A program made the translations under genes and the position numbers. The notes under the pieces are model-generated. The model ran no database searches, was not told where the DNA came from, and saw only the letters and a list, made by a program, of their open reading frames with translations. Positions 1 to 9,379 of a stretch of 64,000 bases of DNA are shown in pieces. The stretch comes from Garcia nutans (lineage: Eukaryota; Streptophyta; Magnoliopsida; Malpighiales; Euphorbiaceae). Location: NCBI GenBank assembly GCA_947685225.1, contig CANTUV010000033.1, positions 59,869,001-59,933,000 on the forward strand. The letters are read 5' to 3'. Numbering within the stretch: position 1 is the stretch's first letter; the number at the start of each line of letters is the position of its first letter.

Positions 1-3000
1 ACCACCAGGGGATTGAGCCTCATACTTCTGTTGTTGACAAACTAGGCAAGCAGCCACAAATTCTTGGATTTGTTTCATCATACCAGGCCAATAGAAATTA
101 GATGCGATTCGGCGGTAAGTACGGTAAGCGCCGGAATGACCACCTGTGGGAGTAGAGTGGAATTCAGCAATGATGCGCTGTATCCAACGGGATGTAGCTG
201 GTAAAACAAGTCTGCCCTTGTAATAAAAACGGTCATGGATGACGGAATATTGCGGGTGTTTCTTCGGGTCTACCCGGAATTCAGAAATAATCTTCTGTAG
301 CTTGTCATCAGCTTGTATTTCAGCAGAAATCTCTTCCCAATCAGCCCATAATGGAGAAGTTAAAGCTTGGAATGAAACAATATCATCCTTCCGGGAAAGA
401 GCATCAGCAACCTTGTTTGAATTCCCCGTTTTGTATTCAATCTGAAAATTATAGCCCAATAGTTTAGAGATCCAATATTGTTGAGCTGGAGTTGTCACAT
501 GTTGCTGAAGAAGGTGTCCCAAGCTCCTTTGGTCGGTGCGGACCAGAAACTTACGGCCAATTAAATAAGGCCTCCAATGGCGGACAGCCAACACCAGTGC
601 CATTAGTTCATTTTCATATGCGGAGCGCTTAGAAGATGGGTCAAGCATTGCTTTGCTGAAATAAGCTATCGGTCTTCCTTGTTGCATTAGAACAGCCCCT
701 ACGCCGGTGCCGGAAGCATCACATTCAACAACAAAGTCCTTTGAGAAATCGGGCATGGCAAGGACCGGAGAGGAGGTGACAGCCTGTTTTAAGGCCTCAA
801 AGGCTTCTTGAGCTGCTGAATTCCAAGTAAATTGTTGTTGAGCATCCTTCTTTAATAGGGAAGTGAGGGGACGAGCCAATTGTCCATAATTGCGGATGAA
901 TTTCCGATAATAGCCGGTGAGACCCAAGAAACCACGGACAGCTTTGACGGACTTAGGAATTGGCCAACGGAGGATGCTAGAGACCTTTGTAGGATCCATG
1001 GAGACCCCATCCGAAGAGATAATATGCCCGAGATATTCCATTGAAGATTTGGCAAAAGAACACTTCTTCGGGTTAACATGCAGCTGATGTTGCGTTAGAA
1101 GATTGAGAATTGTGGACAAGTGTTGGAGATGAGAGTGCCAATCTTTGCTATAAATAAGAATATCATCGAAGAACACCAATACAAACCGACGAAGATAGGG
1201 CCTGAATATATTATTCATAACAGCCTGAAAAGTGGCCGGAGCATTCATTAGCCCAAAGGGCATAACCAAAAATTCGTAGTGGCCCGAGTGTGTACGAAAT
1301 GCTGTCTTGTGTATATCCGGCGTAGAAACTCTGATTTGAAAGAATCCCGACTTCAAATCCAGTTTGGTGAAGAAGTGAGAGTCATGTAATTCATCCAAGA
1401 GTTCTTGAACCACAGGAATGGGGTATTTGTTAGGGATAGTGGCTTTGTTAAGTTGTCGGTAGTCGACACAAAATCGCCAAGAGCCGTCTTTCTTGCGCAC
1501 CAAAAGCACTGGACTAGAGTATGGGCTATGGCTAGGTTGAATAATCCCAGCAGACAGCATTTCGGAAACTAATTTTTCAATTTCATCCTTCTGTAAGTGG
1601 CCATAACGATATGGTTTAGCACATATTGGCTCCTGCCCCTGTTTCAAGGTGATTTGATGATCGGCTGCCCTGTGTGGAGGAAGAGCCTTGGTTTCTTCAA
1701 ATACAGTTTGATACTTCTGAAATAAACTATCAAGTTCAGAAGCTTGGGAAGAGGAGAGCTCTTGAGTGGGTTGTGTAGCCGGTTCAGCATCGATTCCCCA
1801 TAAGAGAACAGAGAAATCAACATCCGAAATCTTATGGATGGATTTCAGAGATGAGGGAGTGCGAACCAAGGATGGGTCACCCATAAGAGTAACCAAATTT
1901 CCTGCATAAATGAACTCCATAGACATCTTTGCCCAATTAGTTTGAATATCTCCTAAAGAGGCTAGCCAAGCAATTCCCAACACAAATTCAACACCATGTA
2001 ACGGAAATACAAAGAAATCTTCAACAATAGGCAGTGAGCCAACCTGAACAGTAAGTTTACGACACATACCAGAAGCAGGCACCCGATGTCCATTACCAAG
2101 CCGAACAAAATAGACCGGAGTGGGAGTAATAGCAAGCTGAAGCTCTTTGCAGAGTTGAGCAGAGATGAAGTTATGGGTCGCACCACTATCAACCATAATA
2201 ATGACTTCCATGGAAGTAAATACTCCTTTAAGCTTCATGGTGTTGGGTCCAGAAATTCCCCCAATTGAATTGAAAGAGAGCTCACAGTTGGCAAAATGAG
2301 CTTCATTCCAAGAAGTATCATGTTCAGCATCTGTTGGAACCGATAATTCAGCCATTTGCCCCTCGCGTTCGATGGGTTCATCTTCTCCAGCAATCAACGC
2401 GCGTAGAGCGCGATTAGGACACTCATGAAGTGGAGAATAGGGTTTCTTACATTTGAAACAAAGGCCCTTCTGTCTCAAGGATAAGTATTCTTGATGAGAG
2501 TAATGGCGAGTGGAACGGGGTTGATGGATTTGTGAAGCTGAAGTTGGTGGAGCTGGTAAAGGCAGAGGGCGGTTAGGGGGATCTGGTGGTTTGAGAGTTT
2601 GAAGTGGTGTATTGCGTTTTGGGAAAGGAGATGCAGCAGGTGGGTAAGGGGTAAATGGGCTATAATGTCTTGGGCCCAGTCCGAAATGGGAGGAGGGATG
2701 CTGAATCTGAGAATGAGAATTGCCTATTTCTCTTTCAATTTCACGTGCCACCGCCATCGCACGACGTAAATCAACGATGTCTGGAGAGCGCAGGCGAAGC
2801 CGAACGTCTCCTCGCAGTCCGTTAAGAAAATAACCGAGCAGCTGTGGGTCAGAAAGAGATGGCGCTTGTGATGCCCTCGAGATGAACTCCACGATATAGG
2901 CAGAGATCGTGGTTGTCTGTTTCACCGCAGCAAGTAGCTCATATGGGTTTTCAGAATCATCACCACTGAAATGGGTTGCAATCTCAGTTTTGAGTTGATC

Positions 3001-3510
3001 CCATGAGAAAGAAGGATCTCTCTGACGAACCCAACGTAACCAATGTAGAGCTTCACCTTCCATGGCTACCAAAGCAAGAGGAATCTTCATGGGGGTTTGT
3101 GTTTGGTGTAACTCAAAGTATTGCTCTGCTCTTGCGATCCAGCCTATGGGGTCAGTACCATTGAAAATCGGCATATCAATCTTTTTGATCTGTTCATGGA
3201 GGGTTGTGGGTGTATGGTTTGTGTGGGTATTAATGAGATGTGTGGGTGTTTGTGGTATTGGAGGTGGGTTAGGTGTTGTGGACGAAGAAGCACCAGCATC
3301 GGTCTGTTGTTTGCCGGCAGAGAAGGTGGACAAGACCTGATCAAATTTGTTTGTGAGGGTAGCTACTTGGTTTGTGAGGGTGTTGAGGCTTTGTGTGTAG
3401 GATTCATGGAAAGCTGCTTGCGTGGTATCAAGAGTGGAGAGGTGGGCTTCAATGGTGGAAATATTCTTCTCTATCTGTTCGAATCGGGAGTCTTGGCGAG
3501 TGGTAGTCAT
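1..3510 (-). CDS. Ty3/gypsy Gag-Pol polyprotein, C-terminus beyond window
   Basis: I read every codon of this frame on the minus strand from the ATG at 3510-3508 and found no stop, giving 1,170 codons to the window edge. Gag spans roughly residues 1-360 and starts with a coiled-coil-like region. A zinc-knuckle-like C-x2-C...H-x-C cluster lies near 2,425-2,460. The aspartic protease motif DSGATHNFIS begins at residue 441. Reverse transcriptase has YRQLNKATIPNKYPIP and the catalytic FFDDILIYSKD (Asp pair at residues 782-783). RNase H follows with TDQRSL, then the integrase HHCC zinc finger ending in CLVCQQQK near residue 1,160. Gag and Pol share one frame, so no frameshift is needed here. The product drives reverse transcription and integration in virus-like particles. 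The element could still be active if the missing part is also intact. Confidence 0.93.
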   Translation of the reverse strand, partial: MTTTRQDSRFEQIEKNISTIEAHLSTLDTTQAAFHESYTQSLNTLTNQVATLTNKFDQVLSTFSAGKQQTDAGASSSTTPNPPPIPQTPTHLINTHTNHTPTTLHEQIKKIDMPIFNGTDPIGWIARAEQYFELHQTQTPMKIPLALVAMEGEALHWLRWVRQRDPSFSWDQLKTEIATHFSGDDSENPYELLAAVKQTTTISAYIVEFISRASQAPSLSDPQLLGYFLNGLRGDVRLRLRSPDIVDLRRAMAVAREIEREIGNSHSQIQHPSSHFGLGPRHYSPFTPYPPAASPFPKRNTPLQTLKPPDPPNRPLPLPAPPTSASQIHQPRSTRHYSHQEYLSLRQKGLCFKCKKPYSPLHECPNRALRALIAGEDEPIEREGQMAELSVPTDAEHDTSWNEAHFANCELSFNSIGGISGPNTMKLKGVFTSMEVIIMVDSGATHNFISAQLCKELQLAITPTPVYFVRLGNGHRVPASGMCRKLTVQVGSLPIVEDFFVFPLHGVEFVLGIAWLASLGDIQTNWAKMSMEFIYAGNLVTLMGDPSLVRTPSSLKSIHKISDVDFSVLLWGIDAEPATQPTQELSSSQASELDSLFQKYQTVFEETKALPPHRAADHQITLKQGQEPICAKPYRYGHLQKDEIEKLVSEMLSAGIIQPSHSPYSSPVLLVRKKDGSWRFCVDYRQLNKATIPNKYPIPVVQELLDELHDSHFFTKLDLKSGFFQIRVSTPDIHKTAFRTHSGHYEFLVMPFGLMNAPATFQAVMNNIFRPYLRRFVLVFFDDILIYSKDWHSHLQHLSTILNLLTQHQLHVNPKKCSFAKSSMEYLGHIISSDGVSMDPTKVSSILRWPIPKSVKAVRGFLGLTGYYRKFIRNYGQLARPLTSLLKKDAQQQFTWNSAAQEAFEALKQAVTSSPVLAMPDFSKDFVVECDASGTGVGAVLMQQGRPIAYFSKAMLDPSSKRSAYENELMALVLAVRHWRPYLIGRKFLVRTDQRSLGHLLQQHVTTPAQQYWISKLLGYNFQIEYKTGNSNKVADALSRKDDIVSFQALTSPLWADWEEISAEIQADDKLQKIISEFRVDPKKHPQYSVIHDRFYYKGRLVLPATSRWIQRIIAEFHSTPTGGHSGAYRTYRRIASNFYWPGMMKQIQEFVAACLVCQQQKYEAQSPGG

Positions 3511-3514
3511 TGTT

Positions 3515-3528
3515 GGCAGGTCGGACCA
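3515..3528 (-). other. Primer-binding site, tRNA-Tyr type
   Basis: Three bases inside the LTR end, the minus strand reads TGGTCCGACCTGCC. The first 11 bases are the exact complement of the CCA end, discriminator A and acceptor strand of plant tRNA-Tyr (acceptor stem CCGACCT/AGGTCGG, from memory). This differs from the initiator-Met primer site (TGGTATCAGAGC) seen in both Copia elements of this window. Only four bases separate it from the gag ATG. Confidence 0.7.
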
Positions 3529-3531
3529 ATT

Positions 3532-3950
3532 TGATAGAGTAAAGATCTATTTCCAGCAATAATAACAATGAACTTGAGAGAGAATTTGTATATATATTTG
3601 ATTAATGAGAATCGAAACAGTAACAATGATTTCTCAATACAAAATCACGAGTCTCAGTCTCAAGAAAGAAATAAAGATGATAACAAGAAAAGTGACAAAA
3701 GATAATGGACGTAATTCTTGATTGCAAAGGGAATCAAGCCAAGAGCTAATGCTCTCCAACAGAATCTCTTCTGTCCAGGAATGTGCGTAACCTCCCAAAA
3801 GATGCCCGTCCCATCATTCTCCTCCTCTTTTTGTACTATCCAGCCTCCTCTTCTAACTGAATTCTGCCAGCTGTCTCATTCTCAATTGGATTATCTCCTT
3901 GCTTAGGCCTTCTAGAGTAAACCAAATAGGGCTTGGGCTCATTTCTATCA
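3532..3950 (-). repeat. 5' LTR of the Ty3/gypsy element
   Basis: A 419-bp segment bounded by the inverted ends TGATAGA (3532 onward) and TCTATCA (to 3950), with canonical TG...CA termini. It adjoins the primer-binding site. The partner LTR and target duplication are outside the window, so the outer boundary rests on the terminal inverted repeat only. Confidence 0.75.
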
Positions 3951-4492
3951 AAATCAGTAACCCCTGTGTTTATTGGTCCTATAGCATTTGAATTTGTGTA
4001 TACCAGCTAGATAATTCTTGTCCACTAGTTCAAGTAGAATATGCTAACGTATTCCACAAACAACCTAGTTCTAAAACTGCAGGGCATTTGCATTTGTATG
4101 TCTACTAGTTCAATTTCTAAAAATATCATGCCTAGGCATTTTTCTATGTGTGGGTGAAGTGGAATATGAAGCAAACTGGTAGTTTTCATTCACTGTATTC
4201 CGTTGTCTTGTGTGTTTAAATTACCCCTTCTGCCTTAACATTTGGAGATGTGCTTGGCATTCATGTAAGTTTTTTGATATTATTATTGTGCTGGTGATGA
4301 CTTTGAATGTTTTGCTTGGTTTAAATGTTATGCTAGAAACTTGTCATGTTGAAGTTAATTTTACATCCAAATATCTTAAAAATGAAGATTGAGGTGAATT
4401 TGTTTAAAACAGTTGGTCTTACTCTGGTCTTACTTGTAATTTGTACACTAATAAATGTCCTGTTTTCCTATATGTTACAATGGTGTTTTCAG

Positions 4493-4725
4493 GCACCTCA
4501 ATTGGCAAACGATATGCAAGAACAGATGAACTAGGTGTGCCCTTTGCAATAACTGTTTATTCAACTTCGTTGGTGTCAATCAGGGAGAGGGATAGCAAGG
4601 ATCAAATCCGTGTTAACGTGGAGGAGGCAGCATCAGTTGTGAAATCAGTAACTGATGGGCATAGGACATGGGATGATGTGTGGTCAAATTACCCGCATCA
4701 TTCTTCTGGATCCTCGGAGGATTAA
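4493..4725 (+). CDS. Glycyl-tRNA synthetase, last exon only
   Basis: After an acceptor ending TTTTCAG at 4492, the frame reads GTSIGKRYARTDELGVPFAI, then RERDSKDQIRV, and ends PHHSSGSSED before TAA. This is the C-terminal anticodon-binding end of eukaryotic cytosolic glycyl-tRNA synthetase, which charges tRNA-Gly. The exon starts in phase 1 (a G from the previous exon completes the Gly codon). No earlier exon is present: the 540 bp before it are intron-like and then comes the LTR at 3950. Either the retroelement lies in an intron and the rest is left of the window, or this is an orphan fragment. One residue is odd: the conserved Asp of the T-V-D-S motif is Tyr here (ITVYSTS), which leans toward a decaying copy. 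Confidence 0.75.
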
Positions 4726-5594
4726 ATTTTGGGTGATAGTGAGACTATAAGGCATACAGCAATCTCTGATTCTATTAACCTGAGTAGAACAATCATGTAT
4801 TTAAGAAAAATTCTACCTTTAATGGCATTCTGTAGTTCTTTTAACATATTTTTGGACATTTACACCATTGTGTTGGGTCCAATAATTTTAAGTAATTTAT
4901 AAATGCTGAGCTTGGTAGAGCTATTTTTCTTCATAAGAATTGGAGATTTTACATGTTATTACACGTTAATGAAAAAAAAAGGCAACAGTTTCTGACCGGA
5001 TATATGAAATGAGTGCTCTTTACTTTGTTTTGTCATTCGTATTAATTGTAACAAGAATTGTTTTAAGAAAAGAACCCAACCTATGCGAGAATATTAATTT
5101 TTTAATGTTAGGTATTTGGATTTTTATGTTAGGTTTTATACATGGATTATTGTATGTATAAAAAATTATTCATAGATTATTGTACGTACAAAAAAAAATT
5201 ATTCTTTTTAACTTAAAAAATTTCCTCATAGAACATTATGAAAAAAAAGTATTATTACAAATCGTATTAATATAATGCCATTTTCTTATGTATTTTATAA
5301 GATTTGAAAAATTGATAAAACTTACAAAATAAAAAAGTGGAAATAAAAAAAACGAAAATGAGAAATGTAACTGTATAAAGCGTCTTAAAAGGAAAGCCTT
5401 AGCCTCTTCAGTGGAACGACGTCGTTTTATATGATGCGCAAAAAAAATATATGGAGCTAGTATTTCATATTCGACGCCTTTGTTGATTCGCAGAAATTTA
5501 AAACATTTATGATTTAACAGAAGTCTCTGAACCAATCTATCTTTCTCTCTATTTGCTGATAATACGCTAGTCAAGTGGCACCCGCTCGAGGAAG
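4726..5594. other. Intergenic, no gene seen
   Basis: AT-rich DNA with homopolymer runs. It should hold the glycyl-tRNA synthetase 3' UTR and the old promoter of the Rieske gene. A 172-codon minus-strand frame at 5236-5754 overlaps the Rieske first exon antisense and resembles nothing known. Confidence 0.6.
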
Positions 5595-6203
5595 ATGCTG
5601 AGGGTAGCCGGAAGGAGACTCTCATCTTTACCGTGGAGGTCATCGCAAGCCGCCTCCGCCTTCGTCCACCGAATCCATCCTCTTTGTCCCGATGTTTATG
5701 GCGCGGATGAATCTGTCTCTTCCGGATCCATCTTTGCTCCCTATAGCTTCTCATTCACTTCTGATCTAATCAGAGGTTTGCTTATTTCCTCTTTTGTTTG
5801 TTCCATATTATTGCTTTCTCTTCTCATTTCGTTCGACTTAATTCAATTTGTTTTCGATTATTGGTTTGACGTTTGACTATTTCGTCCCCTGAGTTCAAAT
5901 ATAATTTTGTATGCATACTTTGTTGGTTTTATGTTTTTATTCGATCACAAACAAAATGTAAAACTCGCAATGGATTGTACACGTTTGAACCTAATTTTAT
6001 AAATCTTCCTGTATGGCTTGTGGTAATTGGTGTGTGTGGGGTGCATTCCATTACCCAATGCTGGTGATTTTGGTGGGTGGTTTTGCCCATGCCATGGCTC
6101 ACATTATGACATCTCTGGCAGGATCCGCAAGTGGCCAGCACCTTACAATTTAGAGGTTCCTACTTACAGTTTCTTGGATGAGAACAAGTTGCTTATTGGC
6201 TGA
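5595..6203 (+). pseudogene. Rieske iron-sulfur subunit of complex III, decayed
   Basis: The ancestral product is the [2Fe-2S] Rieske subunit of the mitochondrial cytochrome bc1 complex. The first exon (5595-about 5775) starts MLRVAGRRLSSLPWRSSQAA, a typical plant mitochondrial presequence, and ends at a possible donor after SDLIRG. The next recognisable stretch is the last part (about 6003-6203): WLVVIGVC, then GCIPLPNAG, GGWFCPCHGSHYD (box II, 6084-6110), SGRIRKWPAPYNLEVPTYSF and LDENKLLIG before TGA. Everything between, including the membrane anchor and about 130 residues, is missing. Box I, normally C-T-H-L-G-C, has lost the T-H-L portion with a net 8-base deletion, which shifts the frame and removes a histidine cluster ligand. 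No functional protein can come from this locus. Confidence 0.9.
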
Positions 6204-7380
6204 GAATTTCTGCAAAAATTCCTTTTTAGAGCATTAGGTTTACATTGTGATGTCATAATAGACATTGTCCCCTACACCTGGGAAACACACCAGTTTTTGC
6301 AAATTTACTTAATTTTCCCATTGGCATTTTGATTAATGCTAGTTCAATTTGGACATTGTTATCTGTTGCCATTGATGGACCGGTTTATAGTTTTCTAAAT
6401 AATACACATGGATCTTTTGTTGAGCACTTCTAATTTTAATTGCATAGGGTTCATCCCATCAAGAATCTAAATTTGTTTAGTGTTGCTTTTTGTCCTCAAA
6501 TTCTTGTTAAAAAACTTTTCTATGCTTAGTAATTTGTAGGGGTGATTATCTTGTGGGTGAATTTATTTGCTTTGGAATGCATTGCATCTAATTTATATTT
6601 GCCTGGGTGAGTTTATCTTGTCTGTTTTCAAGGTAAGTTAGGGTCATAAAAATACAAAGATAATATATATTATTTAAAAACTAATTATAATAAAACTAAT
6701 TATTTATATAAAATATGCATTCGAGAAAAATATATATACATATATATATTAAATTTAAAATGTTTTTAATAACAACAACAAACAGCACAAGGGGCGCTGA
6801 GCTAGTTCGATTATTATCATTACTACCTAACATGTACGGAGTCACATGCCACATTTTGTTGGCTCAGTTTTACAATTCTACAGCAAACTACATGGAGAAT
6901 TTTCCAAAAGTAAAATGTCAAAAAGTCGGCAAAAACTTATCGCTTATCTGTTAGTGCTTTATCTGTTAGTGAGTGATGGCGTGAAGAGTACTGTCTCCAT
7001 GACATTGAACCACTAAAACACATTGCAGGATCATTAGCCATAGGCTCCCCACAATGATAGGGAAGGGTATTTTTATTATTCGAATAATATTAAACCATCC
7101 AAAAGAACTAAAAATACACTTATGAACCTAACTGATATGGTCTGGATCGAAAGACTATAAAGACTTGAGATTAAGGGGTATTAAAAAAGAAAATAAAAGA
7201 TGCAACTACTAATGTGACATAATCTAGCAAATCTAGCAGCGAGTGCATCTCCGATTAGATCAATTTCCCCCTTTCCCATTGTAACACTTAAAAAAAAAGA
7301 AAGAAAAAAACTCATTGTTATAACGTCTGGCTCCTGAAGAGCAGAAAGCTGAAACTTCCAGCATGGCGCAAGTCATTGAG
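6204..7380. other. Intergenic, AT-rich, no gene seen
   Basis: About 1.2 kb with no recognisable coding or RNA gene. A TA-rich stretch lies near 6,660-6,750. The right part should contain the 3' UTR of the minus-strand SEC14-like gene. Confidence 0.6.
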
Positions 7381-9118
7381 TTAGCTGTCTTGAATAGGAA
7401 CTAATGGTAGTTTGCCTCCATATACATCAGGAAGCTGGCTCTCATCTATGTCCTTGAGCACAGTAGATGCCAATTTTTTGTTGTCAACAAAATTTATCTG
7501 CAAAAATTTGGTGCCTTGTCAAATATGGATCATGGCAATGTAAAAACACATATATACGATTAGTAAAATAATGAAACTATGGCCCCTGCAAGAGTTTTTG
7601 ACGATGTTATGGCCCAAAAAATTGTTAGATTCAAGTTCTTTTAGATTTTGTCAAATAGAAAGTTTATGTATTTGATTTCAGACTTTTCCACAGGTTCTTG
7701 GTCCTGGTAGCTGGTACCATTCAGATCTTTTTGTGTTCATCCCTTTTCATAATTAGTATACAGCTAGATAAAACTAAAGATGTTGAAATTCTAAGCATGG
7801 TGTTTAAAGTTTCATGGTTCAGCAAACAAGCAAGAAAAAACATGCATTTCTGGCAAAAAAACACATTCCGTACCTTCTTTTTGGTTTTGCTGTCGATGAA
7901 CGGGTAAACAACCTTCCATGCAGTCATGAATATGTATGGAACATGGATTATAAACAATTTGGCTAACCTCTCTGGGTAACAATCCTGACACCAAAACATT
8001 TATTTTAGTACTCTATGTATCTTTATTTGTAAATGAAGTTTCTTATAATAATCTAATTGCTCAGATCAACATGTGAAAGTAGAAGTGGAACACCAGAATG
8101 GAGAGGAAGTAGACTGGAATAATATTGGCAAAATACATGCAATAAATTCACACTTTCTTTAGTGGATAGTGCATGTTGAAGTATCAAACCTGCAATATTG
8201 ATAGAGCAGCAAGGTATTCACGATTGTCGCTGCTGGAGTATCCCCGTCCTTCAAGATCTGCAATGGCCACAAATTTTTCCTGTCCAGCTGGCATTCTGCA
8301 ACACAGCAAGATGTGACATAAACTTGATTTATAATTGGCTAACTTAATCAACAACCGAAAATAAAATTGACCATGCTCTGAATTATGAAAAGATCATGTA
8401 ATGTCATGGCCTTAAACAAAGACAAATACCTGGCACATATCCTCTCAAGAGCGAAGACTACAAAACCTGCAAAGATAATTTGTTCACTGTAAGCTGTAAT
8501 CCAAAAGTAAAGAAACAGAATTTGAAAACTCAAGAAGAGTGTAGTTTCCAATCTGAAAACTTACGTTTGAACTCTTCCAAACTTCCTCTGTATGGCTTAT
8601 GTTTGGCACCGAAAACGACAGCAATGGGATGATTCTTCTTATCAACACCTAGCATAAACAACTTATTTTGGGCAAGTTCATTTGGAATTTCTGACGGAGA
8701 GATAAAGCCATTAGGGAGAAATTTTCGTCTCCAACTTAGGTACTTAAGGAACAAGGTAGAAGCCTTCTCAATGTCCAGCTCACGAGCCCGCAAAAATCTA
8801 TTGATCATCAAATCATATACTTCCTGGAAATGACAAAACATACCCACTACGTAAATGAAGATCTGCTCAACTTTAGCAAAGCGGAGACCTTTTTCTTTCT
8901 TTTTTTTTTCAGATTGAGATGGCAAGATTCAATTTCTGATGGGTGCAATCGCAATCAATTTTTATCAAAAAAAAAAAGTAATCTAAAGAACAAATTCCAA
9001 AATGAAGGAATGACTGAATTTAGAAATATATAAAACAGATAATCCATGCCAATTTAATCAAAAATAAAAATTTCCATGTCTATAAACAACAACTACTACT
9101 ACTCACACACATATATAC

Positions 9119-9155
<37 letters not shown>

Positions 9156-9379
9156 ATGGGGTTGATGCCAGTAAGCATATTGCATCAAAGAACAGAAACT
9201 AGTGTTTATAAAAGAGAGAAAAAGAAGTCAAAAAGAGTAACCTTGGCGGTGGGATCTTCTCTTTTGACATGGGCTCTCATAATACGGACTTTGTTATGCT
9301 CAATCTCATTGCTTCCCTCTCGGTCCTCATGTGTCGGGAACCCTAATGGCACCTCCCAGTGGTTCAACTCCATGCCCAT
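7381..9379 (-). CDS. SEC14-like phosphatidylinositol transfer protein
   Basis: Six exons on the minus strand join cleanly with GT-AG sites: 9379-9242, 8823-8565, 8466-8430, 8295-8190, 7984-7874 and 7497-7381, giving 255 residues. Residues 1-46 (start MGMELNHWEVPLGF) form a short N-terminal region. Residues about 47-80 (EVYDLMINRFLRARELDIEK) are the CRAL-TRIO N-terminal helices. Residues about 90-245 form the SEC14 lipid-binding domain, with FVAIADLEG, DCYPERLAKLFIIHVPYIF and FIDSKTKKK. The protein ends VPIQDS. The family binds and exchanges phosphatidylinositol and phosphatidylcholine and supports phosphoinositide signalling and trafficking. It is a stand-alone CRAL-TRIO protein without the nodulin or GOLD extensions of larger plant SFH or patellin proteins. 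A TA/GA microsatellite lies in intron 1. The gene looks intact. Confidence 0.93.
9111..9156. repeat. Compound (TA)n(GA)n microsatellite
   Basis: A run of TA repeats (9121-9138) passes directly into GA repeats (9139-9156) inside the first intron of the SEC14-like gene. Such compound tracts are usually polymorphic. Confidence 0.95.

Larger units (their letters stand above)
1..3950 (-). mobile_element. Ty3/gypsy LTR retrotransposon, left part outside window
   Basis: On the minus strand the order is 5' LTR (3950-3532), primer-binding site (3528-3515) and a continuous gag-pol frame from 3510 to the window edge. The domain order PR-RT-RNaseH-INT places it in Ty3/gypsy. The 3' part (integrase core, 3' LTR, target duplication) lies left of the window, so the full length is unknown. 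The unbroken reading frame suggests recent insertion. It sits about 540 bp upstream of the last glycyl-tRNA synthetase exon, so it may lie in an intron of that gene. Confidence 0.93.

Noticed and set aside
239..3534. Plus-strand small frames across the left end
   Set aside because: All are shadows of the minus-strand Ty3/gypsy gag-pol frame.
5236..5754. 172-codon minus-strand open frame
   Set aside because: It lies antisense to the Rieske first exon and AT-rich flank, has biased low-complexity composition and matches no family.
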